A DNA stretch of 64,000 bases from an uncultured Prevotellaceae bacterium (GTDB taxonomy: Bacteria > Bacteroidota > Bacteroidia > Bacteroidales > Muribaculaceae), in contig CAMJJG010000002.1 in assembly GCA_946406035.1 (NCBI GenBank), positions 1-64,000 on the forward strand, in the 5' to 3' direction. The notes beneath the pieces were generated by a model. The model saw only the letters and a list, made by a program, of their open reading frames with translations. It did no database searches and was not told the DNA's origin. How positions within the stretch are numbered: position 1 is the stretch's first letter; each line of letters starts with the position of its first letter. Positions 1-10,000 of this stretch are shown one piece after another. The translations under genes were made by a program, and so were the position numbers.

Positions 1-116
1 AGCATGAAAACGTTGTTGTGGGCTTCTTTGAGCCATTGTTCACGCTCGGCGCGAGTGCTCTTGCGCAGGGGCTCAATCATCTTGATTTTCCAAGATTCAG
101 CAAATGGTAATTCCAT
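1..116 (-). CDS. tnaA: Tryptophanase, N-terminal fragment (runs off window start)
   Basis: Only the first 38 codons are present; the gene continues beyond position 1. The reverse-strand translation begins MELPFAESWKIKMIEPLRKS, which I recognise as the start of Bacteroidales tryptophanase, the PLP enzyme that splits tryptophan to indole, pyruvate and ammonia in the cytoplasm. This is too short for the ORF track. The start is the only ATG downstream of a full -33/-7 promoter at 205-235, giving a leader of about 80 nt. No catalytic residue can be checked in this fragment, so the call rests on N-terminal similarity alone. Confidence 0.8.
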   Translation of the reverse strand, partial: MELPFAESWKIKMIEPLRKSTRAEREQWLKEAHNNVFM

Positions 117-204
117 TGATAATTAATTATTTATGTTAAACTTTATTGACTTTTTACAGTAAAAATTGAAGGGTCTAAAAGATTATTTATATTCAATTTT
201 TATG

Positions 205-235
205 CAAAGTTACGGCAAGTTGTCGAACTGGCAAA
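205..235 (-). promoter_or_regulatory. Bacteroidales-type promoter of tnaA
   Basis: On the minus strand TTTG (positions 232-235) is followed after exactly 19 bp by TAACTTTG (205-212). This matches the Bacteroidetes primary sigma consensus TTTG-N19-TAnnTTTG. It sits about 90 bp upstream of the tnaA start. Confidence 0.75.
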
Positions 236-332
236 ATCTCAGACCTTTTTTTTGCCCCTTTGTTTTTTTTTAACAGTTATCTTTAGCCCTGTAATCATTG
301 ACTCGTAATGTCTATCACTAGTGAACCCATAA

Positions 333-374
333 AAAGAATCCGAAAAGCCTTTTCAGTTTTCCGGATTCTTTGTA
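333..374 (-). terminator. Hairpin terminator after rdgB
   Basis: AAAGAATCC plus GAAAA on the left pairs with TTTTC plus GGATTCTTT on the right, with a single bulged base and a short loop. It lies just past the rdgB stop and separates rdgB from the tnaA promoter. T-runs on both sides make it usable in either direction. Confidence 0.65.
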
Positions 375-386
375 TGGAAAATTCAA

Positions 387-968
387 CTACTTGCTGGTAA
401 GAAATTTAACCAATTTTTCAACAGCGCGTCCGCGATGACTGATGCGGTTCTTGTCCTGGGGCGACATTTGGGCAAATGTACTTCCATCACCCTCAACGGG
501 CTGGAAGATGCTGTCATAGCCAAATCCGCCCGTGCCATGCCGCTCGGTGAGGATAACTCCCTCGACCTGGCCCTCAAACAGATGCATCTCATCGCCCTGG
601 AGCAGGACAATGGCCGTGCGGAATCGGGCCGTGCGGCAATCGACGCCATCTAGTTTGTTAAGCACTTTGTCGATATTGGCCTCGCTGTCGTGGCCTGGAC
701 CCGCATAGCGCGCCGAGTGAACGCCCGGCTCGCCATTTAGGGCATCTATTTCCAGACCCGTGTCGTCGCTGAAACAGTCATATCCGTAGTGCTGCTTGAC
801 ATACTCGGCCTTGATCCGGGCATTGCCCTCGATGTTGGAGGCCGTCTCGGGGATATCCTCGTGGCAGCCGATGTCGGCAAGACCCATTATCTCATAACGG
901 TCTCCCAGCATCTGGCGCAGCTCTTGCAGCTTGTGAGCGTTATTGGTAGCAAAAACAATCTTCTTCAT
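387..968 (-). CDS. rdgB: Non-canonical purine NTP pyrophosphatase (RdgB/HAM1 family)
   Basis: The product (193 aa) hydrolyses ITP, dITP and XTP to the monophosphates, keeping deaminated purines out of nucleic acids. The N-terminal KIVFATNNAHKLQEL is the family nucleotide-binding signature (TxNxxK). Later motifs SDDTGLEIDALNGEPGVHSARYAG, FGYDSIF and SHRGRA are the usual substrate pocket elements. The ORF track starts 11 codons earlier; I chose the ATG at 968 because the family begins with MKKIVFATNN. It is the last gene of a likely nadA-gpx-leuS-rdgB run, 83 bp after leuS, and is followed by a terminator. Confidence 0.93.
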   Translation of the reverse strand: MKKIVFATNNAHKLQELRQMLGDRYEIMGLADIGCHEDIPETASNIEGNARIKAEYVKQHYGYDCFSDDTGLEIDALNGEPGVHSARYAGPGHDSEANIDKVLNKLDGVDCRTARFRTAIVLLQGDEMHLFEGQVEGVILTERHGTGGFGYDSIFQPVEGDGSTFAQMSPQDKNRISHRGRAVEKLVKFLTSK

Positions 969-1051
969 TACTCTATCAAATAAAAACAACTCAAACAACA
1001 ATCGTTCAAAGAAAAATTGTTCGAGTTGTTTAATTTGTCTTATAATTTACA

Positions 1052-3823
1052 TTACACGACGACGTTGACAATCTTGTTGGGAACGACAATCACCTTCTTG
1101 GGCTGCTTGCCGTCAAGCCAGCGCTCGGCACCGGCGTCGCTCAAGGCGATGCGCTGCACCTCGTCCTGGGCCGTTCCGGCGGCTACCTCGATGTTGTAAC
1201 GGGGCTTGCCGTTGAACAGCACGGTATACTTCACCGTCGACTCCTTCAGGTAGTCCTCGTTCCACGTGGGCCACTGCGCGTCACACACGGTGCTGTCGTG
1301 ACCAAGCACGTGCCACAGTTCCTCGGCAATGTGCGGGGCAAACGGTGCCAGCAGCACAACCAGCGGCTCATAAATCTCGCGTGAGCGGCACTTCATGCTG
1401 GTCAACTCGTTGACGCAGATCATGAAGGCGGCCACCGACGTGTTGTAGCTGAAGGTCTCGATATCACCGCTCACCTTCTTGATGAGCTTGTGAAGCGATT
1501 TAAGGGCCTCGGCACTAGGCTTCTCGTCGGTGAGCTGCATGGTGTCACCCTTGTAGAACAGGGCCCACAGGCGCTTGAGAAAACGGTTCACGCCGTCGAT
1601 GCCGTTGGTGTCCCAGGGCTTGCTGGCCTCGACGGGACCCAGGAACATCTCATACAGGCGCAATGTGTCGGCACCATAACGATCCACGATGTCGTCGGGA
1701 TTGACCACGTTGAACATCGACTTGGACATCTTCTCTATCGCCCAGCCACAGATGTACTTACCGTTCTCGAGAATGAACTCGGCATCCTTGAATTCAGGGC
1801 GCCACTGGCGGAATTTCTCAATATCCAGAGCATCGGCATGCACAATGTTCACATCCACATGAATGGGTGTAACGTCATACTGGTCCTTGAGGTTCAAGGA
1901 AACAAACTTGTTGGTGTCCTTGATGCGATAAACAAAGTTGCTGCGGCCCTGAATCATGCCCTGATTGACCAGCTTGCGGAAGGGCTCGGCTTCACAAACA
2001 TAACCATAGTCATACAGGAACTTGTTCCAGAAACGGCTGTAGATCAAGTGACCCGTGGCATGCTCGGTGCCACCCACGTACAGGTCAACCTGACGCCAGT
2101 ATTCATCGGCTTCGCGCGAGACAAGCGCCTCGTCGTTGTGCGGATCCATGTAGCGCAGGTAGTAGGCCGAAGAACCGGCAAAGCCCGGCATGGTGTTCAA
2201 CTCCAGCGGATGACCGTCGGTGGTGACCCAGCCTTTGGCGCGGCCCAGAGGGGGCTCACCGGTCTCGGTGGGCAGAAACTTGTCCACCTCGGGCAACTGC
2301 AGCGGCAACAAGCTCTCGTCCAGTGCCTGAGGCTGGTTATTGTCGTCATAATAGATGGGGAACGGCTCGCCCCAGTAGCGCTGGCGGCTGAAGATGGCGT
2401 CCCTCAAGCGGTAGTTCACCTTGACGTGGCCGATGCCCGTCTGCTCAATAAACTGCTTGGTCTTGGCAATAGCTTCCTTGACCTGCAGGCCGTTGAGCTG
2501 CAGGCGTTCATTGGACGAGTTGGCCATGATACCTTCCTTGGCATCAAAGCTCTCCTCGCTCACGTCGGCTCCCTCGATGAGCGGGATGATGGGCAGGTCA
2601 AAGTGGCGTGCAAACGCATAGTCGCGGCTGTCATGGGCAGGAACAGCCATGATGGCGCCAGTGCCATAACCAGCCAGCACATAGTCACTTATATATATAG
2701 GTATATTCTTGCCAGTGATGGGATTGACGGCATAGCTGCCAGTGAACACGCCGCTCACCTTTTTCTCGATCATGCGCTCGCGCTCGGTCTTGTGCTTCAC
2801 CTCGTCGAGATAGGCATCGACAGCGGCGCGCTGACCCTCGGTCACCACGTCGTCCACATAGATGCTCTCGGGCGCCAGTACCATGAAGGTGACACCAAAG
2901 ATGGTATCGGCCCTGGTCGTGAAAATCAACAGACTCTTGTCGCTGTCGGCGATGGGGAAGGTCATCTCGGCACCCTCACTGTAGCCGATCCAGTTGCGCT
3001 GGGTCTCCTTGATGGACTCGGTCCACTCGATGGTGTCCAGATCGCGCAGCAGGCGACCGGCATAGGCCGACACGCGCAGGCACCACTGGCTCATCATTTT
3101 CTGCTCAACGGGATAGCCGCCGCGCACCGACACACCCTCGCTCACCTCATCGTTGGCAAGCACAGTGCCCAACTTGGGACACCAGTTGACCATCGTGTTG
3201 CCCAGATAGGCGATGCGGTAGTTCATCAGCACGTCGTTTTTCTCGACTTGACTCATGGAGTTCCACTGGTCGGCAGTGAACTCGTCAGTACTACCCGTGT
3301 GGGCATTGCAGCATTCAGTTCCGTGTTTCTCGAAATGTGCCACCAGTTCCTCGATGGGACGTGCCTTGTCGAGCTCGGTGTTGTAATAGCTCTTGAACAT
3401 CTTCAGGAAGGCCCACTGCGTCCACTTGTAATATTTTGGGTCACAGGTGCGCACCTCGCGGTCCCAGTCATAGCAGAAGCCTATCTTGTCCAACTGTTCA
3501 CGATAACGTGCGATGTTCTCATTGGTCGTTATTTCTGGATGTTGGCCTGTCTGAATGGCATACTGCTCGGCAGGCAGTCCATAGGCGTCATAACCCATGG
3601 GATGCAGCACGTTGAAGCCTTTCAAGCGCTTGTACCGGGCATAGATGTCGCTGGCGATGTAGCCCAGCGGATGACCCACGTGCAATCCAGCTCCTGATGG
3701 ATAGGGGAACATGTCAAGCACATAGAACTTGGGCCTGCCGTTGTCGATCTCACACTTGTAGGTGTGATGCTCACGCCAGTACTGTTGCCACTTTTTCTCT
3801 ATTTCCTTATAATTATAGTCCAT
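1052..3823 (-). CDS. leuS: Leucyl-tRNA synthetase
   Basis: A class I aminoacyl-tRNA synthetase (923 aa) charging tRNA-Leu. The HIGH motif appears as HVGHPLGY near residue 50 and the KMSKS loop as EKMSKSMFN in the last third. The editing (CP1) domain lies between them, with the [18 protein letters not shown] signature near residue 305 and the [19 protein letters not shown] motif further on. The length is typical of the Bacteroidetes enzyme, which has an insertion before the KMSKS loop. It lies 29 bp after the glutathione peroxidase-like gene on the same strand, which suggests co-transcription. Confidence 0.98.
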   Translation of the reverse strand: MDYNYKEIEKKWQQYWREHHTYKCEIDNGRPKFYVLDMFPYPSGAGLHVGHPLGYIASDIYARYKRLKGFNVLHPMGYDAYGLPAEQYAIQTGQHPEITTNENIARYREQLDKIGFCYDWDREVRTCDPKYYKWTQWAFLKMFKSYYNTELDKARPIEELVAHFEKHGTECCNAHTGSTDEFTADQWNSMSQVEKNDVLMNYRIAYLGNTMVNWCPKLGTVLANDEVSEGVSVRGGYPVEQKMMSQWCLRVSAYAGRLLRDLDTIEWTESIKETQRNWIGYSEGAEMTFPIADSDKSLLIFTTRADTIFGVTFMVLAPESIYVDDVVTEGQRAAVDAYLDEVKHKTERERMIEKKVSGVFTGSYAVNPITGKNIPIYISDYVLAGYGTGAIMAVPAHDSRDYAFARHFDLPIIPLIEGADVSEESFDAKEGIMANSSNERLQLNGLQVKEAIAKTKQFIEQTGIGHVKVNYRLRDAIFSRQRYWGEPFPIYYDDNNQPQALDESLLPLQLPEVDKFLPTETGEPPLGRAKGWVTTDGHPLELNTMPGFAGSSAYYLRYMDPHNDEALVSREADEYWRQVDLYVGGTEHATGHLIYSRFWNKFLYDYGYVCEAEPFRKLVNQGMIQGRSNFVYRIKDTNKFVSLNLKDQYDVTPIHVDVNIVHADALDIEKFRQWRPEFKDAEFILENGKYICGWAIEKMSKSMFNVVNPDDIVDRYGADTLRLYEMFLGPVEASKPWDTNGIDGVNRFLKRLWALFYKGDTMQLTDEKPSAEALKSLHKLIKKVSGDIETFSYNTSVAAFMICVNELTSMKCRSREIYEPLVVLLAPFAPHIAEELWHVLGHDSTVCDAQWPTWNEDYLKESTVKYTVLFNGKPRYNIEVAAGTAQDEVQRIALSDAGAERWLDGKQPKKVIVVPNKIVNVVV

Positions 3824-3852
3824 TAAGAAGTTTATAGTTTAATAATTAGTGT

Positions 3853-4458
3853 TTAGAGTAATTTTTTGATGGCTTCCTCAATAACCTTGCAATCGGTGGT
3901 GGGTTCGTAGCGATCTACCACGTTGCCCTGGCGATCAACAAGAAATTTGGTGAAGTTCCACTTGATGTCGGGCTTGCTGGCATAGTCGGGATCGGCTTGG
4001 GAGAGCATCTGGTCGAGCAGCGCACCTATCTTGTGATTCTTGTCAAAGCCTTTGAATCCCTGCTGAGCCTTCAGGAAGGTAAACAGCGGCGACTCGTTCG
4101 CACCGTTGACCTCAATCTTCTTGAACTGCGGGAACTCCGTGCCATAGTTCAGGGTGCAGAACTGATGGATTTCCTCCTCGGTGCCAGGAGCCTGTTCGCC
4201 AAACTGGTTGCACGGGAAGTCCAGAATCTCCAGACCCTGCTCCCTGTAAACCTTGTAGAGCGCCTCCAGCTCCTCATACTGCGGGGTGAAACCACAGCGG
4301 GTGGCCGTGTTGACGATGAGCAGCACTTTGCCCTTATACTCGGTTAAAGACACGTCGTTGCCACGACGATCCTGCACGGTGAAATCATATACGTTCTGTG
4401 CCATGATGTTCAATACATTTAATATAATTAATAATGATAACAGACTGATTTTTTTCAT
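3853..4458 (-). CDS. Exported glutathione peroxidase-like (thiol peroxidase) protein
   Basis: The protein (201 aa) has a cleavable signal peptide (residues 1-20, ending NIMAQ) and one glutathione peroxidase domain. The peroxidatic residue is Cys, in NTATRCGFTPQY (Cys55), rather than selenocysteine. The FPCNQFG motif follows near residue 81 and the catalytic Trp-Asn as KWNFTKF near residue 165. Family knowledge says such enzymes reduce hydroperoxides, in bacteria often with thioredoxin rather than glutathione; the signal peptide places this one in the periplasm. It sits between nadA (36 bp upstream) and leuS (29 bp downstream), on the same strand. Confidence 0.9.
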   Translation of the reverse strand: MKKISLLSLLIILNVLNIMAQNVYDFTVQDRRGNDVSLTEYKGKVLLIVNTATRCGFTPQYEELEALYKVYREQGLEILDFPCNQFGEQAPGTEEEIHQFCTLNYGTEFPQFKKIEVNGANESPLFTFLKAQQGFKGFDKNHKIGALLDQMLSQADPDYASKPDIKWNFTKFLVDRQGNVVDRYEPTTDCKVIEEAIKKLL

Positions 4459-4494
4459 ATATACGTTGATCTGTTATTTGGTTTATCTTGTCAA

Positions 4495-5481
4495 TTACTT
4501 GATGATGCCCAACTCGCGCGAGATGTCGAGCATGCGCTGGATGGGGCGCACGGCACGTTCGGCAATTTCGGGAGCCACCTCGATGGTGGGCGCCATGTAC
4601 TTGAGCGAGTTGTACAGCTTCTCGAGCGTGATGAGCTTCATGTACTCACACTCGTTGCAGGCACAGGTGCCGTCCTCGGGCGGAGCTGGAATGAAGGTCT
4701 TCTCGGGACAGCGGCGCTGCATCTCAAACAGGATGCCGCTCTCGGTGCACACGATGAACTCCTGGCTGTCGTTATCCACGGCATAGTTGAGCAGGGCCTG
4801 GGTAGAGCCCACCTTGTCGGCCAGAATGCGCACGGGCTTGGGGCACTCGGGGTGAACCAGCACGCGTGCATCGGGATGCTCTTGCTTGAGGGCCAGCAGC
4901 TTCTCGACGCTGAATTTCTCATGAACGTGGCAGGCTCCATCCCACAGGAGCATATTGCGCCCGGTGATGCTGTTGATGTAGTTGCCCAGGTTGCGGTCGG
5001 GGCCAAAAATGATCTTCTCGTCCTGGGGCAGGCTGCCCACAATCTCCTTGGCATTGGACGAGGTCACCACCACGTCGGTAACCGCCTTGACGGCAGCACT
5101 GGTGTTGACATAGCTGATGACCGTGTGGTCCGGGTGCTCGCCCACAAAGCGCTCAAACTCGTCGGCAGGACAGCTGTCGGCCAGCGAGCAGCCGGCGCTC
5201 AGGTCGGGCACGATGACCGTCTTGTCGGGACACAGGATCTTGGCCGTCTCGCCCATGAAGTGCACGCCACACAGCACGATGACCGGCGCGTCGGTCCGGG
5301 CAGCCAGCTGTGCCAGGGCCAAGCTGTCACCGATGTGGTCGGCCAGTTGCTGTATCTCCTCGCGCTGGTAGTAGTGGGCCATAATCACGGCATTGCGCTC
5401 GCGCTTCAAGCGCAGGATTTCTTCTCTCAGGTCGATGCCGGCCTCGATGGGCTCATCGACATAGCCTTTTTCAACATTCAT
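4495..5481 (-). CDS. nadA: Quinolinate synthase A
   Basis: The product (328 aa) condenses iminoaspartate with dihydroxyacetone phosphate to quinolinate in de novo NAD synthesis, using a [4Fe-4S] cluster. The visible family features are MAHYYQREEIQQLADHIGDS near residue 35, CGVHFMGETAKIL near residue 71, VHPECP and the C-terminal CACNECEYM cysteine cluster. NadB and nadC are not in the window, but nadK is (35340-36203). It is the first gene of the leftmost minus-strand run and is preceded by a long AT-rich spacer. Confidence 0.97.
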   Translation of the reverse strand: MNVEKGYVDEPIEAGIDLREEILRLKRERNAVIMAHYYQREEIQQLADHIGDSLALAQLAARTDAPVIVLCGVHFMGETAKILCPDKTVIVPDLSAGCSLADSCPADEFERFVGEHPDHTVISYVNTSAAVKAVTDVVVTSSNAKEIVGSLPQDEKIIFGPDRNLGNYINSITGRNMLLWDGACHVHEKFSVEKLLALKQEHPDARVLVHPECPKPVRILADKVGSTQALLNYAVDNDSQEFIVCTESGILFEMQRRCPEKTFIPAPPEDGTCACNECEYMKLITLEKLYNSLKYMAPTIEVAPEIAERAVRPIQRMLDISRELGIIK

Positions 5482-5689
5482 TTTATATATTATTTAGTTT
5501 TTTAATTTTTTAAAAATATAATTTTAACTACAACAATAATGCCTGTTAATTGTGTTGAAAACTTATTTGGCCACGTTAGTCACAATTGGCTTATCAACCC
5601 GTTTTATGAGTTATTGATAGTTTATTGACAAGCCTAGTGGCTGTGTTGCAGCGCTTTTGACACATTATTGACAGGGTGTTAACAACCTG

Positions 5690-5697
5690 CAAAGTTA
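5690..5697 (-). promoter_or_regulatory. Candidate -7 box for the nadA operon
   Basis: TAACTTTG on the minus strand matches TAnnTTTG exactly. No TTTG lies at the normal 19-20 bp spacing, so this is a half-supported promoter. It would give nadA a leader of about 200 nt. Confidence 0.35.
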
Positions 5698-6057
5698 ATA
5701 AAATATCAATTAATACATCACCAAATTGTGATGAAAACCGTGTTTAAAGAGAAATAAAAATTTTGGGCTAACTTTTTTGGATACGACAAGAATTGGATTA
5801 TGCTCGAACGATTTTGTTTTGTCAAGTGTTTTTTATTGTTTTTTGTTGATGAATTATCAACAGTTATTGACAGGGTTGTTGACACACGATTATCAGCTAT
5901 AAACACTCATGGGCCCACTGCTATATCACAGTACAATATTAATATGTTGGCTTCTTGGGGAGTGGAGCCCGCATCAGTCGATCAGTTACAATTGGCAAAA
6001 TCAGCTTGAATTAAACTTTCAGGACCCGCTGCTGTATAGTCTCCAAAAAAATAGTTG

Positions 6058-6065
6058 TACTTTTG
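6058..6065 (+). promoter_or_regulatory. -7 box of the TrmH-family gene
   Basis: TACTTTTG fits TAnnTTTG and lies 30 bp before the ATG at 6096. I see no clear -33 element. Confidence 0.5.
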
Positions 6066-6095
6066 TGCAGTTTTAATTTAATTAAGTATTGAGTG

Positions 6096-6632
6096 ATGAG
6101 CCAAAAGAAGTCGATGCTGGAACTGCACCGCATGGGTGTGGAGGAGTATAAAAAAGTCGAGAAACTGCCTGTTGCGGTGGTGCTCGACAACGTGCGCAGC
6201 GAGATGAATGTGGGGTCGGTATTCCGCACGGCCGATGCCTTCCTCATCGAGCGCATCGTCCTGTGTGGCATCACGCCCCAGCCACCCAAGCCCGAGATCC
6301 ACAAGACAGCCCTCGGTGCCGAGGACTCGGTCTCGTGGCAATACTACCCCACTACACTCGAGGCCATCGACCGCCTCAAGGCCGACGGCTACGTCATCTG
6401 CTCGATCGAGCAGGTTCACGACAGCGTCAGTCTGGAGAAATTCAGCGTTGACCGCGGGCGCGGCGTGGCCATCGTTTTTGGCAACGAGGTCAAGGGGGTT
6501 TCTCAACAGGTAGTAGATGCCAGCGACCAGTGCATCGAGGTACCCCAACAGGGCACAAAGCATTCCTTGAACATATCGTGCTGTGCCGCCATAGTGATGT
6601 GGCATGTCTATCAGTCAATGACCCTGAAATGA
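6096..6632 (+). CDS. RNA 2'-O-methyltransferase, SpoU/TrmH family
   Basis: A compact SPOUT enzyme (178 aa) that transfers a methyl group from S-adenosylmethionine to an RNA ribose. The three family motifs are present: NVRSEMNVGSVFRTADAF (motif 1, near residue 34), VFGNEVKGV (motif 2, near residue 130) and IEVPQQGTKHSLNISCCAAI (motif 3, near residue 150). The RNA substrate cannot be told from sequence. The track begins at a GTG one codon earlier; I prefer ATG at 6096. It stands alone, with its own -7 box. Confidence 0.9.
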   Translation: MSQKKSMLELHRMGVEEYKKVEKLPVAVVLDNVRSEMNVGSVFRTADAFLIERIVLCGITPQPPKPEIHKTALGAEDSVSWQYYPTTLEAIDRLKADGYVICSIEQVHDSVSLEKFSVDRGRGVAIVFGNEVKGVSQQVVDASDQCIEVPQQGTKHSLNISCCAAIVMWHVYQSMTLK

Positions 6633-7089
6633 CACACCATTAACCCAAAAAAAGTTATTAACAAGCACCATCAGCATTGATTTTTTCTCTAGAATAGTGA
6701 AAAAATCTAGCAAAATGGCACTATATTTAGTTAAAATTAAAATGTTAAAATGAGTATTTTTTAACAATATTTTTCCAGTTGAATCTTTTACTGCAAAAAC
6801 ACGAAAAAAACGGGGTAATGATAATGAGTATCAGATTTTTAAATTAAATATTCAAGTAAAATTACATATTTTCTTGTATTTTATTTTGAAATGGCTTGAA
6901 AAGATAGAAAAATAGGGCATTTTGTTAAATCAAACTATTTATTTTTAATATTTCACTTTTTTTTGCTAGTTTTGCGTACTTGTAATTATCGATAGCGGCT
7001 AGGTGAAAAGCACGATCGATACCTTACACATACATGTAACTGATAATATGAACTTTTATATATTATTAATTAATAAACATCACTATTTT
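6633..7089. other. AT-rich upstream region and leader of SusCD locus 1
   Basis: No gene is visible. TAGTTTTG at 6967-6974 is a good -7 box with no clear -33 element. Transcription starting near 6981 would give a leader of about 110 nt. In that leader TATCGAT (6987-6993) can pair with ATCGATA (7015-7021) around a 21-nt loop. No regulator gene or operator is recognisable nearby. Confidence 0.5.
6967..6974 (+). promoter_or_regulatory. -7 box of SusCD locus 1
   Basis: TAGTTTTG matches TAnnTTTG. It lies about 115 bp before the chosen susC start and is the only full match in this spacer on the plus strand. Confidence 0.5.
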
Positions 7090-10000
7090 ATGAAGAAGCT
7101 ATTTATGCTGCTGATAGCCATCTGTGCTATCTCTTTGGGCATGAATGCCCAACAAGTAGTGAGGGGACAGGTTGTTGACGCCGCGGGCGAACCGCTCATT
7201 GGCGCAACAATTCAACCCATTGGCGGAGGAAACGGCGCGGCCACCGACGTGAACGGTGAGTTCTCGCTCAATCTTCCTTACAATGTGAAGACCCTCAAGG
7301 TTTCGTATGTGGGTTACAAGACCCAGGAACTTCCCATCCAGCCCAACATGGCCATCACGTTGAGTGACAACGGCACCGCACTGGACGAGGTGATGGTAGT
7401 TGCCTATGGTACTGCCAAGAAGACCTCTTACACCGGTTCGGCCGAGGCTGTGAGCAACAAGAAACTGGAGTTGCGTCCTGTGACTGATGCTACCAAGGCC
7501 CTCGAGGGTAACGTAGCTGGTATCCAGGTAACTACCAGTTCTGGTCAGCCCGGTTCATCGCCCAATATCCACATCCGTGGTTATGGCTCTATCAACGCTT
7601 ACAGCACCCCGTTGTATGTTGTTGATGGTGCTCCCTTTGATGGTGACTTGAACTCCATCAGCCCATCGGATATCGAGTCGATGACTGTCTTGAAGGACGC
7701 AAGTGCTGCTGCTCTGTATGGTGCCCGTGGTGCTAATGGTGTCATCATGATCACCACCAAGAAGGGTGTTGAAGGCCGCAGCAACGTGATGTGGCGTTCT
7801 ACCTTCGGTTGGACTTCACCTGCAAATAGGCGTTATCAGAACGTGAATCAAACTGAGTATGTACAGCTCGTGTATGAGGCTCTGCGTAACGCGAATATCG
7901 ATAACGGCATGAGCTGGTCAGACGCTGAGACTGCTGCCCGCAATTCTTTGAGCGGCACCCTTGGTGGTGAGCAGTACAACCCGTTCAAGAACTACAGCTG
8001 GGACCAGGTAATTGATCCTGCTACCGGTTATGTTCGTAACGACCTCCAGAGTGCTTGGGACGAGAACTGGTATGACAGTGTATTGCGTGACAACGCTTTC
8101 CGTCATGAGCATCAGTTGCAAATCACTGGTGGTAGCGACCATGCCCAGTACCTGATGTCATTGAGCTACCTGAATCAGGATGGTATCTTGAAGACTACGG
8201 GCTTTGAGCGCTATACCGGTCGTGCCAACATCAACAGCCAGATTACTGACTGGTTGGCTGCCAACATCAACGCTTCGTTGGCTCACACGATTTCTAACTT
8301 CAATGACTATGATGGTTCCAGCACCAGTAACGTGTGGTACACTGCACAGTTCATCAACCCGCTGTTCCCTGTTTATCTGAAGGATATCAATGGTAATAAT
8401 GTATATGACAGCGACGGTAACATCCAGTATGACTGGGGTGAGTCAACTGCCTATGGTTCACGTCCCGGTTCATTGAGTGACTTCTCGTCACTGGGTATGT
8501 TGATGCTTGACAAGGCCGATACCAAGCGTGATATCGCTGGTTTGCGTACCGGTATCGTTTTGGGTAGTGACCTGGCCAAGTATGGCTGGCGTCAAGGTAT
8601 CAAGTTGGCTGTTAACTTCAGCACCGACTACCGCAACAGTAACTATATGCGCTACATGAATGCTCAGCATGGTAACCAGGCTAATGCCGGCGGTTTGATG
8701 GAGAAGACCAACAGCCGTACCCAGAGCTACACCTTCAACCAGTTGCTGACTTGGAACCGCACCTTTGGTGATCACACCATCGGCCTGTTGGCTGGTCACG
8801 AGTGGTATGCTTACAAGTACAACTATCTGTTGGCTGGTAAGACCAACCTCGTAGAGGGTATCTATGAGTTGCGTCCCGGTACCACCTTGTATGAGGCTGA
8901 CTCATATAGCCACAATTATCGCATTGAGGGCTGGTTGGGTCGCTTGAACTACAACTATGCTGGCCGCTACTTCTTGGATGCATCAATGCGTCAAGATAAG
9001 TCTTCACGCTTCCACCCCGACCACAACAAGGGTTTCTTCTGGTCAGCTGGTCTCAACTGGCGCATCTCGGGTGAGAAGTTCATGCAGAACGTAGGTTGGG
9101 TCAACAACCTGTCAGCTCATGTCAGCTATGGTGAGATGGGTAACGATATGCTCGACACTTACTATGCTTGGCAGTCGCTCTATGACCTGAGCTACAGCAA
9201 CGCCACCAACATCGGTGCGCTCATCGCTTCGCTCGAGAACCAGAACGTATCTTGGGAGAAGAACCAGAACTTCAACGTTGGTTTGGACGCTATCCTGTTC
9301 GACCACCACTTGCAGTTTGGTATTGAGTTCTACAACAAGTTGACCAAGGACATGTTGCTTAACCGCCCGATGGCACTCTCGACCGGTTTCACCGGCTTCA
9401 TGGATAACATCGGTGACATGCGCAACCGTGGTATTGAGGCTTCGCTCCGCGTGACCCCCATCCGCACTGCCGACTTTGAGTGGAACATCACCGCAATGGC
9501 CACCAAGAACAAGAATAAAGTCATCAAGCTGACCCAGGAGGCTCCTGAGTTGATCAGCGGTGTCCGCATCATCAAGGAAGGTCTTCCCTTGTACACCTAT
9601 TACATGTGCAAGAGCGCAGGTGTAGATCCTTCAAGTGGTTTGCCTCTGTACTGGGCATTTGAGAAGGATGAGAATGGCGACATGGTTCCTGGTAGCGAGT
9701 ATATTACCGACAGCTATTCTGGTGCTGCCAACTGCAAGTACTACCTCGGTAGCCGTGAGCCGGATCTCTATGGTTCACTGGGTACTGACTTAAGCTGGAA
9801 GGGCTTAACCCTGAGCGTATTGACTACCTATTCACTGGGTGGTAAGATTTACGACAGCCTCTATGCTAGTGGCATGGACCTGTGGTACCTGAGCTCAACC
9901 TGGAACAAGAACATGTTGCGTCGTTGGCAGAAGCCCGGTGACGTAACCGATGTTCCCCGCTCGATGATTGCTGCTTCGATGCTGACCACCGACCGCTATC

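Larger units (their letters stand above)
5482..6095. other. 614-bp AT-rich spacer with repeated 9-mers (possible DnaA-box-like cluster)
   Basis: There is no convincing gene here. Between 5591 and 5898 the spacer carries TTATCAACC (5591), TTATTGATA (5611), TTATTGACA (5622, 5665 and 5864), TTATCAACA (5854), TGTTGATGA (5844, the near-complement), TGTTGACAC (5877) and TTATCAGCT (5890). TTATCAACA is one base from the E. coli DnaA box TTATCCACA and TTATTGACA is two bases away. The spacer separates leftward genes from rightward ones. Either an origin or a regulator-binding region for nadA is possible; see findings. A minus-strand -7 box lies at 5690 and a plus-strand one at 6058. Confidence 0.45.

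Noticed and set aside
1490-3697. 735-aa plus-strand ORF opposite leuS
   Set aside because: It is the antisense shadow of leuS; the minus strand has all synthetase motifs and the plus frame has no recognisable domain.
5718-6009. 62-aa and 69-aa ORFs in the nadA/TrmH spacer
   Set aside because: They overlap each other on opposite strands, lack family features and cover the repeat cluster.
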